From Moraxellaceae bacterium (GTDB lineage: Bacteria > Pseudomonadota > Gammaproteobacteria > Pseudomonadales > Ketobacteraceae), in the NCBI GenBank assembly GCA_002402125.1, contig NVVG01000056.1, forward strand, positions 1,457 through 7,819: a DNA stretch of 6,363 nucleotides. Direction: 5' to 3'. The first letter of the stretch is position 1, and the number at the start of each line of letters is the position of its first letter. The translations under genes and the position numbers were made by a program. Shown here piece by piece: positions 1 to 5,691 of this stretch. Under the pieces are notes generated by a model. The model searched no databases and was not told the DNA's origin. It saw only the letters and a list, made by a program, of their open reading frames with translations.

Positions 1-1977
1 GCATTAGGGTCGGCGGAGACCAAATTTCACTGGTTATGGCAAGACCAGCGTTGGCGATGTGTAGAGGTTAGTAGTGCAATAGGTGTCAATCATAAATTCC
101 AGTATCATCCGCAGGAAAAAGCCGTGGTATGTCTTTCGTCTCAAGGTGGTGTCGTGCGGCAGCGATGGTTGTATGATAAGCAAGGTTTGGTGCGACAAAA
201 AATACAAGGCGATGGCTCATATAAGACCTATCAATACAACGCTAACCATCACCCCGTGGCTTGCACCGATGCGGAAAATAATATTACCCAATATCGTTAT
301 AGTCTTGAAGGTTTTCTTACGTCAAAAATAGATCCTGCAGGTGGCGGCTATAGTTTGGGTTACGATGGACAGGGTAGGCTGCAAGAGGTATGTAATGCGT
401 TAGGTGAAAGTTGGGGATGTGAATACGATGCCTTAGGCGCAGTAAAGTCGCTGACTAATTCGTTAGGGTTGGCTTTTAGAATTAACTGTATCGCTGGGCT
501 GCCAGTGTCATTAAGTACTGAAGGGCAATCTCAAGTCAATGGCGGGGCGGATCTTCGTCGCTACTGGCAGTGGGACGATTACGCAAATTTGATAACTAAT
601 AGTGGCAGTGGAAAATTAAACCAAGCCGAATATGATCGATTTGGAAACCTCGTCAAATTATCTGACCGAGGCAGCGTTGTCGTGGATATTGTTCGCGATG
701 AAAAACTAAGGCTGCGACAGGTGTTAGCAGAAGGGCGGGTATTGTTGGCTACGAATTATCACTCCACTGGGTTCATTGAACATTTAGAAAAAACAGATGA
801 AGACTCCGTTCGTATAGCTGTCGATGATTACGGGCGTGTATTAACTTGGCGAGAGATGAGCGGGCAATGCTTGTCTATTGAATATGATGCAGAAGGTAGG
901 ATAAGCCAGCTGTTTTCTCATGGTGCAAGTGCAAGTGTAAGCGCAACAAAAATACAATTACACTATGAAGGCGGCGTGTTACCCGCGGCCTATGTTGATG
1001 CTCGGGGTCGACTGTATAATATAGGTTTTGATCGTCGTGGCTTGATGATTTCCTGTGAGGATAAAGAGTTAGTGGGGCGCGAGGTATCAAGTAATCGGCA
1101 ATGGCAATACGATGCTTGTGGTCGACAAATTTTATGTTCGGATGCTAACAATGAAATGAAAACACAATATGATGCGTTAGGCAGGATTGTTGAACATTTG
1201 GTGAATGATGAGTTGATCCAGTGTGCATATCACCCGCAAGGTGCGTTAGCGCATTACAGCTCACCCAATGGTACTGTTGATCATGAATATGATGCTTATG
1301 GGTTTAGAGTAAAAACGACGTTCTCCCGCGGTTTTGTTGTTGACTATTGTTATGATGTGCCGGGAATCTTGAGCAGAGTGCTCATTAATGGTAGCGAGGT
1401 GTTGGAGATTTTTCGTGACACCGTTGGTGTAGAGGAATATCGACAACAAGGGGCATTCAAAACGCAGTCACCCAGAGATGACATCAATCAATATGTGGAT
1501 GGTGTTTTTGATACCCTTTTAAAGCAAACGTGTTCGCAAATGAATGTTTGGCATCAGCGAGAATTTATGCCAGCAATGCAGCGGCTTCTGCAGTTGTCAG
1601 AGGTGATCTTTCCGCCCCTTTTGCAACGAGCGGTTAATGGGTTTGTGTCGGCGAGTAATTCACAGCGTGAATTATCACAAATACCCGAAGAGACGCAATT
1701 GGCTGATGGCAGCATTGTGATTGCCCACCCTGTATCTGGACAGCCTCTATTATGTATTTTACAGAATCAAATGCATTTTTATGACAGGAGTATTGATTCA
1801 GGTTGGCGTGATTGGCATGGTAATGAAATGGCTGCTATCGATGTAGCCTGTATCAATAAGGTGTCGTCTACAGGGTTGAGGGATTCATTAATCGATGCTG
1901 ATTGGGTAAAATGCGTGCCAGGGACTGATATGACTGGGTTTAGTCGAATAGCCGACAAAATGTGGAACAGGGTATAG
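1..1977 (+). CDS. YD-repeat (RHS-like) protein, 5'-truncated by window edge
   Basis: The reading frame is open from base 1 to the TAG at 1975-1977, giving 658 visible residues; the true start lies upstream. YD motifs of the form YDxxG occur at visible residues 58, 121, 142, 211, 295, 370, 390, 430 and 451, several as YDALG or YDAxGR, which is the signature of the RHS/YD beta-shell fold. Such proteins are large, usually secreted or surface-exposed, and often carry a C-terminal toxin inside the shell. A degenerate final repeat (FRDTVGVEEYRQQG, from residue 471) and a following RDD (492-494) mark the end of recognisable repeats. Residues from about 495 to 658 form a tail I do not recognise. The tail lacks the DPxGL-type core motif that normally precedes a polymorphic toxin domain, and no immunity gene follows. 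It could be a degenerate or truncated RHS protein, or a coreless YD-repeat family. The YD-repeat call is firm; the function is open. Confidence 0.9.
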   Translation, partial: ALGSAETKFHWLWQDQRWRCVEVSSAIGVNHKFQYHPQEKAVVCLSSQGGVVRQRWLYDKQGLVRQKIQGDGSYKTYQYNANHHPVACTDAENNITQYRYSLEGFLTSKIDPAGGGYSLGYDGQGRLQEVCNALGESWGCEYDALGAVKSLTNSLGLAFRINCIAGLPVSLSTEGQSQVNGGADLRRYWQWDDYANLITNSGSGKLNQAEYDRFGNLVKLSDRGSVVVDIVRDEKLRLRQVLAEGRVLLATNYHSTGFIEHLEKTDEDSVRIAVDDYGRVLTWREMSGQCLSIEYDAEGRISQLFSHGASASVSATKIQLHYEGGVLPAAYVDARGRLYNIGFDRRGLMISCEDKELVGREVSSNRQWQYDACGRQILCSDANNEMKTQYDALGRIVEHLVNDELIQCAYHPQGALAHYSSPNGTVDHEYDAYGFRVKTTFSRGFVVDYCYDVPGILSRVLINGSEVLEIFRDTVGVEEYRQQGAFKTQSPRDDINQYVDGVFDTLLKQTCSQMNVWHQREFMPAMQRLLQLSEVIFPPLLQRAVNGFVSASNSQRELSQIPEETQLADGSIVIAHPVSGQPLLCILQNQMHFYDRSIDSGWRDWHGNEMAAIDVACINKVSSTGLRDSLIDADWVKCVPGTDMTGFSRIADKMWNRV

Positions 1978-2006
1978 AGTGTGAATGAAGGAGGAGAGAG
2001 GAAATA

Positions 2007-2130
2007 AAGTATTACTTCAGCGAGCAGCAAGATTAAATCTTGTTTCAGTCTGATGAATAAACTGGTGAGTTGAGGGGCTAAATTCTCAAGTTCACCTTGC
2101 ATCTACTGTGTATTCACTAAAGCAATACTT
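2007..2130. repeat. 124-base element with 17-base imperfect terminal inverted repeats and two internal hairpins
   Basis: The left arm (2007-2023, AAGTATTACTTCAGCGA) matches the reverse complement of the right arm (2114-2130) at 14 of 17 positions. All three differences are transitions. In RNA from the minus strand they would be G-U wobbles, giving an unbroken 17-pair stem; in plus-strand RNA they would be A-C mismatches. Inside lie two local hairpins: CAAGAT-TAA-ATCTTG (2028-2042), and GGTGA/TTGAG pairing with CTCAA/TCACC (2064-2074 with 2085-2096) around a 10-base loop. Together they could fold as a three-way junction. Candidates are a small non-autonomous palindromic element, an unannotated small RNA, or the 3' structure of the upstream mRNA. 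No target-site duplication is evident at the ends. Confidence 0.45.
2028..2045 (+). terminator. weak candidate terminator hairpin after the YD-repeat gene
   Basis: A 6-bp stem, CAAGAT (2028-2033) with ATCTTG (2037-2042), closes a TAA loop, and a G-T pair (2027/2043) can extend it. Only three T follow (2043-2045). The position, about 50 bases after the stop codon, suits a terminator, but the stem is short and AT-rich and the T tract is minimal. It may instead be just one arm of the larger 2007-2130 structure. Confidence 0.25.
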
Positions 2131-2235
2131 CCGTCAAAACGACGATAAAATAAAACATTATCTATAAATCCGAAGATCACATATATTCTGTGCTTATAAG
2201 ACGGTACTGCATAGATAGCAGAAGGCATAAAGGTG

Positions 2236-2251
2236 CATGCCATTTGGCATG
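2236..2251. other. small perfect palindrome, possible operator or hairpin
   Basis: CATGCC (2236-2241) and GGCATG (2246-2251) are perfect inverted repeats around an ATTT loop, about 195 bases ahead of the response regulator start. It could be a protein binding site or a short hairpin. It is not followed by a T tract of useful length in either direction. No link to a known regulator is claimed. Confidence 0.25.
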
Positions 2252-2338
2252 TTTGGGGCTGTTTTGTGAGAAAAAGCTATTTTGGTGGGGTAATTCGCGA
2301 AATAGGCCGAAAAAGACGATTATCGTTACGGCTTCAGT

Positions 2339-2393
2339 TAAGATTAATGGGCTAAAATAAATCCAGCTAAGATTATTAGCTAAAATAATTCCA
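2339..2393 (+). repeat. tandem imperfect direct repeat, about 27 bases, upstream of the response regulator
   Basis: Copy 1 (2339-2365) and copy 2 (2368-2393) share the blocks TAAGATTA, GCTAAAATAA and TCCA in the same order. They differ in a 4- versus 3-base spacer between the first two blocks and in one base before TCCA. Copies start 29 bases apart, close to three helical turns, and end about 50 bases before the regulator ATG. Such an arrangement suits two binding sites for one regulator on the same DNA face, or a duplicated promoter segment; both copies include a TAAAAT hexamer resembling a -10 box. Confidence 0.6.
2365..2381. promoter_or_regulatory. candidate operator, dyad AGCTAA-N5-TTAGCT
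   Basis: Perfect 6-base arms at 2365-2370 and 2376-2381 flank GATTA. The dyad spans the junction of the two direct repeats and lies about 65 bases ahead of the response regulator ATG. NarL/LuxR-type regulators bind as dimers to inverted repeats of similar size, so autoregulation by the downstream regulator is a reasonable inference. The sequence is AT-rich, so a chance dyad is possible. Confidence 0.35.
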
Positions 2394-2445
2394 ACAAAAA
2401 GCCCATAGTGTTTAGGGTGAATGATAAGCCGAGTTGTATCCATTT

Positions 2446-3084
2446 ATGAAACAGTACCAAATTGCAATTTGTGATGATCACCCGGTATTTCGGGCCGGAA
2501 TAGCAGGTATTTTAGAAAAGAATGAACAGCTTACTGCTATCTACGAGGCCGGTGATGTTGCCGAGTTGGAATTGTTGTTAGTCAAAGAGACGGTTGATCT
2601 GGTGTTATTGGATGTCGAATTGCCCAATGAATCTGGGCTGGAGGCATTGCCGCGCCTGGTGCAAAAGCAACCGGTACTTATCTTGTCGGCTTTTGATGAT
2701 GCTCGGCGGATAAAGCAAGCAATGGAATCGGGTGCAATGGGATTTGTGCGCAAAGACGCCAACCCCGATGAAATAATCAAAGCCGTATTGGATGCATTGG
2801 CGGGGCAAACCGTGTTGGATCCGTCGATGGCGATTCGACTAGCGCAGTCTCTGCGGCGTGAGCCTGATGAAATGGAGTTTGTGAAACGTGTAAAAAGCTT
2901 AAGTGCCCGACACCATGACGTCTTAGCGTTAATTGCGCAGGGCGAGTCCAATAGAGGCATTGGTAAAACGCTGAATATCAGCGAGGGTACGGCAAAAAAC
3001 CATGTTGTACGTATCTTGCAATTGCTGAACATGCCAGATAGAACCAAACTTGCGTTGGCCTTGGTAAGATACCATGTGTTGTAG
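2446..3084 (+). CDS. NarL/FixJ-family response regulator with LuxR-type HTH
   Basis: This cytosolic transcription factor has 212 residues, the usual family length. The receiver domain (about 4-120) has the acidic pair Asp10-Asp11, the phosphoacceptor Asp56 in LVLLDVELP, the switch Ser81 and the invariant Lys103. The LuxR-type helix-turn-helix (about 150-208) follows, with LSARHHDVLALIAQGESN, then ISEGTAKNHV as the recognition helix region and DRTKLALA near the end. The commonly conserved Arg-Glu of LTxRExEVL is Arg-His here, a mild deviation. ATG 2446 is preferred because MKQYQIAICDD is the normal receiver N-terminus; an in-frame TTG at 2434 would add four residues. No strong Shine-Dalgarno is visible for either. 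It is first in a four-gene unit with its probable kinase 40 bases downstream. Regulated genes are unknown, though the repeats at 2339-2393 are candidate sites. Confidence 0.95.
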   Translation: MKQYQIAICDDHPVFRAGIAGILEKNEQLTAIYEAGDVAELELLLVKETVDLVLLDVELPNESGLEALPRLVQKQPVLILSAFDDARRIKQAMESGAMGFVRKDANPDEIIKAVLDALAGQTVLDPSMAIRLAQSLRREPDEMEFVKRVKSLSARHHDVLALIAQGESNRGIGKTLNISEGTAKNHVVRILQLLNMPDRTKLALALVRYHVL

Positions 3085-3114
3085 CGGGTTGTTGTAATGG
3101 GTGTTGCCATAAGT

Positions 3115-3119
3115 GAGGA
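3115..3119 (+). promoter_or_regulatory. ribosome binding site deciding the histidine kinase start
   Basis: GAGGA lies five bases before GTG 3125 and matches the Shine-Dalgarno consensus. An in-frame GTG at 3113 overlaps this site and would have no binding site of its own, so the start at 3125 is preferred. Confidence 0.6.
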
Positions 3120-3124
3120 CTGTA

Positions 3125-4483
3125 GTGAACCCTAATCCACCACTGCTCGAAGTATTGCGCAATAAAAATCTGATGAGTTGGAGCCTGTTGGATCGTACCT
3201 TGTTGTTGATGTCGACAGCTATCTCTGGGCCAATAATGCTATTTTTCGTTCTGTATTTTTACGAAACCACAGAATTAATCGGCTATTTGGATGAGTCAGT
3301 GGTTCGAAACAGTAAAATATATATGCTCATTAGTTTTGTGGTGGCTTTGGTTTTTGTTGCCTTGGGATTTTGGCAGCGACAGTACCGGAGAAACTGGCCG
3401 TTATTATCGCATGCTTTCGCACACTTTTACGTGTTGTGGGCGTCGGCTGTGTTATGGGCAACGGGGTTGTATACCACCAATGGTAGCCTAATCCTTGTTA
3501 TCGGCTTAACTTCTGGTCTGCTGTTGCTGCAGCACAGGGTGGTATTTTATGCGTTAATTAGTGGAATCATTACTAATTGCCTTGTTATGGCCGCCATGCA
3601 GATGGACTATATAAACTATGCGCCATTATTCGCCGCCTTTCCCATGGAAGGAAATAAAGTGGTCTTTATTTGGGGGCTTACCCAGTTTTCGATTGTTGTG
3701 GTCTGTATTCGCATCATTTGGTTCACAATGACACTCATCATTAAGGGTTGGCGTATGCGCGAACAAGACCTGTTGGCACAAATGGAAACGCAAGAAAAGT
3801 TAGCTGCCCTTGGGGAGTTTTCGGCAAGAATTATTCATCAAACACGCCATCAATTAGGTTTGATGGGCATCTCGGTACATAACCTTTCGCAGCATATAGC
3901 AGAGCAAAAGCGTTCCGGTGATGTGTTGAATGTGGAAATGGTTAAGAGTGAAATTCAGCGCTTATATGAGATTCAAGATAAATTGAGATTGACGCTGAAA
4001 GAAGATCTTAATATGCAGCCTTCTGGGGAGCTGGCAGACCAGCGAAATTATGCGAAAATCCTTCAAGAAGAAGTGGAAAATTTACAACGTTTAGCATTAC
4101 AAAGAGGCGTGGTGTTAACCCTAGAAATAGGTGAGGAGCAATCTCAACATTGTTATCCGCAACTTACAGAAGAATGGGGGCAAGGTTTGTTTAATGTGAT
4201 CGAGAATGCCGTATCTGCAGCACATAAAGACGTTAACGTGCAAACTTCTATTAAAGATGGTGATTTGCATATATTGATAAGAGATGACGGTGACGGTATT
4301 GCAGAGCCAATGATGAAGCGAGTGTTGCAGCCTTTTGTTACCAGTAAACCGGATGGTAGTGGCATGGGATTAGCGATAGCCGACGGTGTTGCACAAAAAG
4401 AAGGTGGACGTTTGCTGTTGAAAAATAGAGAAGAAAGTGGCTTGGATGTTATTTTTATTTTGCCTATAGGCAATGGTGTTTAA
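3125..4483 (+). CDS. six-TM membrane sensor histidine kinase
   Basis: The 452-residue inner-membrane kinase presumably autophosphorylates on His and passes the phosphate to the regulator encoded just upstream. Six hydrophobic segments lie at about 26-45, 65-82, 97-114, 120-136, 139-158 and 180-206, with short loops and no large periplasmic domain, so sensing is probably within the membrane. A helical linker leads to the dimerisation/H-box region LAALGEFSARIIHQTRHQLG, in which His238 is the probable phosphorylation site. The ATPase domain shows the N box (Asn357 to Asn361, NVIEN), G1 box DDGDG (387-391), PFVTSK (403-408) and G2 box GSGMGL (411-416). All catalytic boxes look intact. The H-box is of the HisKA kind, not the RELHD type (HisKA_3) that most NarL-family partners carry. 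The stop codon TAA directly abuts the next gene's GTG, suggesting translational coupling. The signal sensed is unknown. Confidence 0.93.
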   Translation: MNPNPPLLEVLRNKNLMSWSLLDRTLLLMSTAISGPIMLFFVLYFYETTELIGYLDESVVRNSKIYMLISFVVALVFVALGFWQRQYRRNWPLLSHAFAHFYVLWASAVLWATGLYTTNGSLILVIGLTSGLLLLQHRVVFYALISGIITNCLVMAAMQMDYINYAPLFAAFPMEGNKVVFIWGLTQFSIVVVCIRIIWFTMTLIIKGWRMREQDLLAQMETQEKLAALGEFSARIIHQTRHQLGLMGISVHNLSQHIAEQKRSGDVLNVEMVKSEIQRLYEIQDKLRLTLKEDLNMQPSGELADQRNYAKILQEEVENLQRLALQRGVVLTLEIGEEQSQHCYPQLTEEWGQGLFNVIENAVSAAHKDVNVQTSIKDGDLHILIRDDGDGIAEPMMKRVLQPFVTSKPDGSGMGLAIADGVAQKEGGRLLLKNREESGLDVIFILPIGNGV

Positions 4484-5134
4484 GTGACTGTAGAGCCCAT
4501 TCAATTTATTACTAATGAACCTGAGAAACCAATAACAAGTTTGCAGTGGTTATTTGCTCATGGTGCTGGCGCGGCGATGGATTCGGTATTTATGAATGCC
4601 GTGGCAGAAGGTGTGGCTGCAGCGGGTATAAGAGTCAAACGTTTTGAATTTTCCTATATGGTACAGCGCAGATTAACCGGCTCAAGGAGACCGCCGGATA
4701 GGGCGCCGAAACTACAAGAGCATTTTCTGCAAGCAATTATACAGGCTGGTGGCATGCAGCGATGTGTGATTGGTGGTAAATCAATGGGCGGGCGTATGGC
4801 CAGTCTGTTAGCGGCGTCTCATCCTGATGAGGTGTTAGGGGTGATATGTTTGGGGTATCCATTCTATCCTGCGGGAAAAATGCAAAAGACCCGGGTTGAT
4901 CATTTTCCCAATATGACAGTGCCGCATTGTATTATACAGGGTACTCGTGATGCACTGGGCTGCCAAGAGCAGGTGGCTACTTATGATTTGTCTTCTTCGG
5001 TAAATATTCACTGGTTAGAAGATGGGGATCATGACCTCAAACCTCGTAAGAAAAGTGGTTTAACTCACGAAGAACATATTTCGGATGCGATTGAAATGAT
5101 TGTGACGTTTATTTTGGCGTTGGATACACCTTAG
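4484..5134 (+). CDS. alpha/beta hydrolase, TEX30/KANL3-like family
   Basis: The 216-residue protein has no signal peptide and is probably cytosolic. It carries the N-terminal FAHGAGAAMDS motif (24-34), where HGAG is the oxyanion-hole region, the nucleophile elbow GGKSMGGR (Ser100), the acid in IIQGTRDALG (Asp156) and the catalytic His in GDHDLKP (His183). These give a complete Ser-Asp-His triad, and the order and length match the small dienelactone-hydrolase-like family related to eukaryotic TEX30 and KANL3. The natural substrate of bacterial members is not established. GTG 4484 follows the kinase stop with no gap; there is only a weak upstream AGG, so re-initiation by ribosomes finishing the kinase is likely. 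Later in-frame starts would remove or crowd the HGAG motif. Its position in a two-component operon is the only functional clue. Confidence 0.9.
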   Translation: MTVEPIQFITNEPEKPITSLQWLFAHGAGAAMDSVFMNAVAEGVAAAGIRVKRFEFSYMVQRRLTGSRRPPDRAPKLQEHFLQAIIQAGGMQRCVIGGKSMGGRMASLLAASHPDEVLGVICLGYPFYPAGKMQKTRVDHFPNMTVPHCIIQGTRDALGCQEQVATYDLSSSVNIHWLEDGDHDLKPRKKSGLTHEEHISDAIEMIVTFILALDTP

Positions 5135-5142
5135 GAAATATC

Positions 5143-5655
5143 ATGTTAACTCCGCGTTCTCTTGTCGCTATTGTACTAGTTGTTATGTTGTCGGGTTGTG
5201 CGTTTAAAAATAACCCTATCCCGCTGGGTGATTCTGAGTTGGTTGGTCTCTGGTTGCATGATGGAGTAAAGCGGGTAGAAGAGGGGGAGTTACATTCTAG
5301 AATGGCGGTGGGAATCACTGCGGCCGGTTATATTAGTTATCATTTCTTATCTTGTCTTACTGCTGCTAGCCAGTTGGACCCAGCACCCTCGGCAGGAGTG
5401 CAAACGTTAAAAAGTAAATCGCTGCATTTGATTAACATGCCAATTATTCGGGCGACGATTAAGAAAATTAAAGCGCAAACATTTCCGTTGACACCTAAAT
5501 GGGAGTTTAACATTAACCAGTGGCCAAGCCGTCAGGAGGGCAAGTGGCAGATGGTGATGGATAATACGCTGCTCATTAGGATTGCAACGGGTGGTGTCGT
5601 AAAAGATAAGCCAGTAGAAAAAACAGACAGCAAACAATGGCAATGTGAGGGGTAG
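5143..5655 (+). CDS. small putative outer-membrane lipoprotein, function unknown
   Basis: The protein has 170 residues. The N-terminus has a short positive stretch, a hydrophobic core (SLVAIVLVVML) and the lipobox LSGC, so signal peptidase II should cut before Cys19. Ala at the next position, not Asp, favours sorting to the outer membrane. The mature part begins with GDSELVGLWLHDG (29-41), a pattern reminiscent of small lipocalin-like or META-like beta proteins, but I do not recognise the family. Cys71 and Cys168 could form a disulfide in the periplasm. The start is well supported: AGGA at 5133-5136 lies six bases before the ATG and overlaps the TAG stop of the hydrolase, so the two genes are probably cotranslated. 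The stop codon sits inside the terminator stem. A structural or accessory role in the envelope is inferred only from location. Confidence 0.85.
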   Translation: MLTPRSLVAIVLVVMLSGCAFKNNPIPLGDSELVGLWLHDGVKRVEEGELHSRMAVGITAAGYISYHFLSCLTAASQLDPAPSAGVQTLKSKSLHLINMPIIRATIKKIKAQTFPLTPKWEFNINQWPSRQEGKWQMVMDNTLLIRIATGGVVKDKPVEKTDSKQWQCEG

Positions 5656-5675
5656 AGTCTACCCCTCTATTGTTA
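5647..5675. terminator. terminator hairpin between convergent genes
   Basis: GAGGGGTAG (5647-5655) pairs perfectly with CTACCCCTC (5659-5667) around an AGT loop, a strong 9-bp GC-rich stem followed on the plus strand by TATTGTTA. The T tract is imperfect, but the position at the end of the four-gene unit and between convergent genes fits a terminator, perhaps working in both directions. The lipoprotein stop codon TAG (5653-5655) lies within the left arm. Confidence 0.75.
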
Positions 5676-5691
5676 GAATTGGCCGTGAGCT

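Larger units (their letters stand above)
1978..2445. other. 468-base intergenic region, structured, no convincing gene
   Basis: No plus-strand frame here looks coding. A minus-strand frame (2443-2177, 88 codons) is hydrophobic but has no ribosome binding site and runs through the direct repeats, so it is not called. The left half contains a structured element (2007-2130). The middle, 2131-2330, is AT-rich with one small perfect palindrome (2236-2251). The right part (2339-2393) carries a tandem imperfect repeat with an inverted repeat. The region must contain the end of the YD-repeat transcript and the promoter of the downstream two-component operon. No convincing -35/-10 pair is visible, although TAAAAT hexamers resembling -10 boxes occur at 2353-2358 and 2381-2386. 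Confidence 0.7.

Noticed and set aside
923..940. Three tandem hexamers, GTGCAA twice and GTGTAA once, within the YD-repeat gene
   Set aside because: The stretch stays in frame, encodes a short Ala/Ser run and is too small to suggest a regulatory or phase-variable repeat.
1779..2102. Minus-strand 107-codon frame overlapping the end of the YD-repeat gene
   Set aside because: It lies largely antisense to a well supported coding frame and shows no recognisable domain or binding site.
2177..2443. Minus-strand 88-codon frame encoding a hydrophobic peptide with two possible membrane segments, divergent from the response regulator
   Set aside because: There is no Shine-Dalgarno before its ATG, the start overlaps the regulator start region, and the hydrophobic part coincides with the AT-rich direct repeats. 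Conservation in relatives would be needed to revive it.
2541..3110. Long minus-strand frame of 189 codons under the response regulator gene
   Set aside because: It is antisense to a clear receiver/HTH gene and its translation has no domain features; it reflects codon bias of the real gene.
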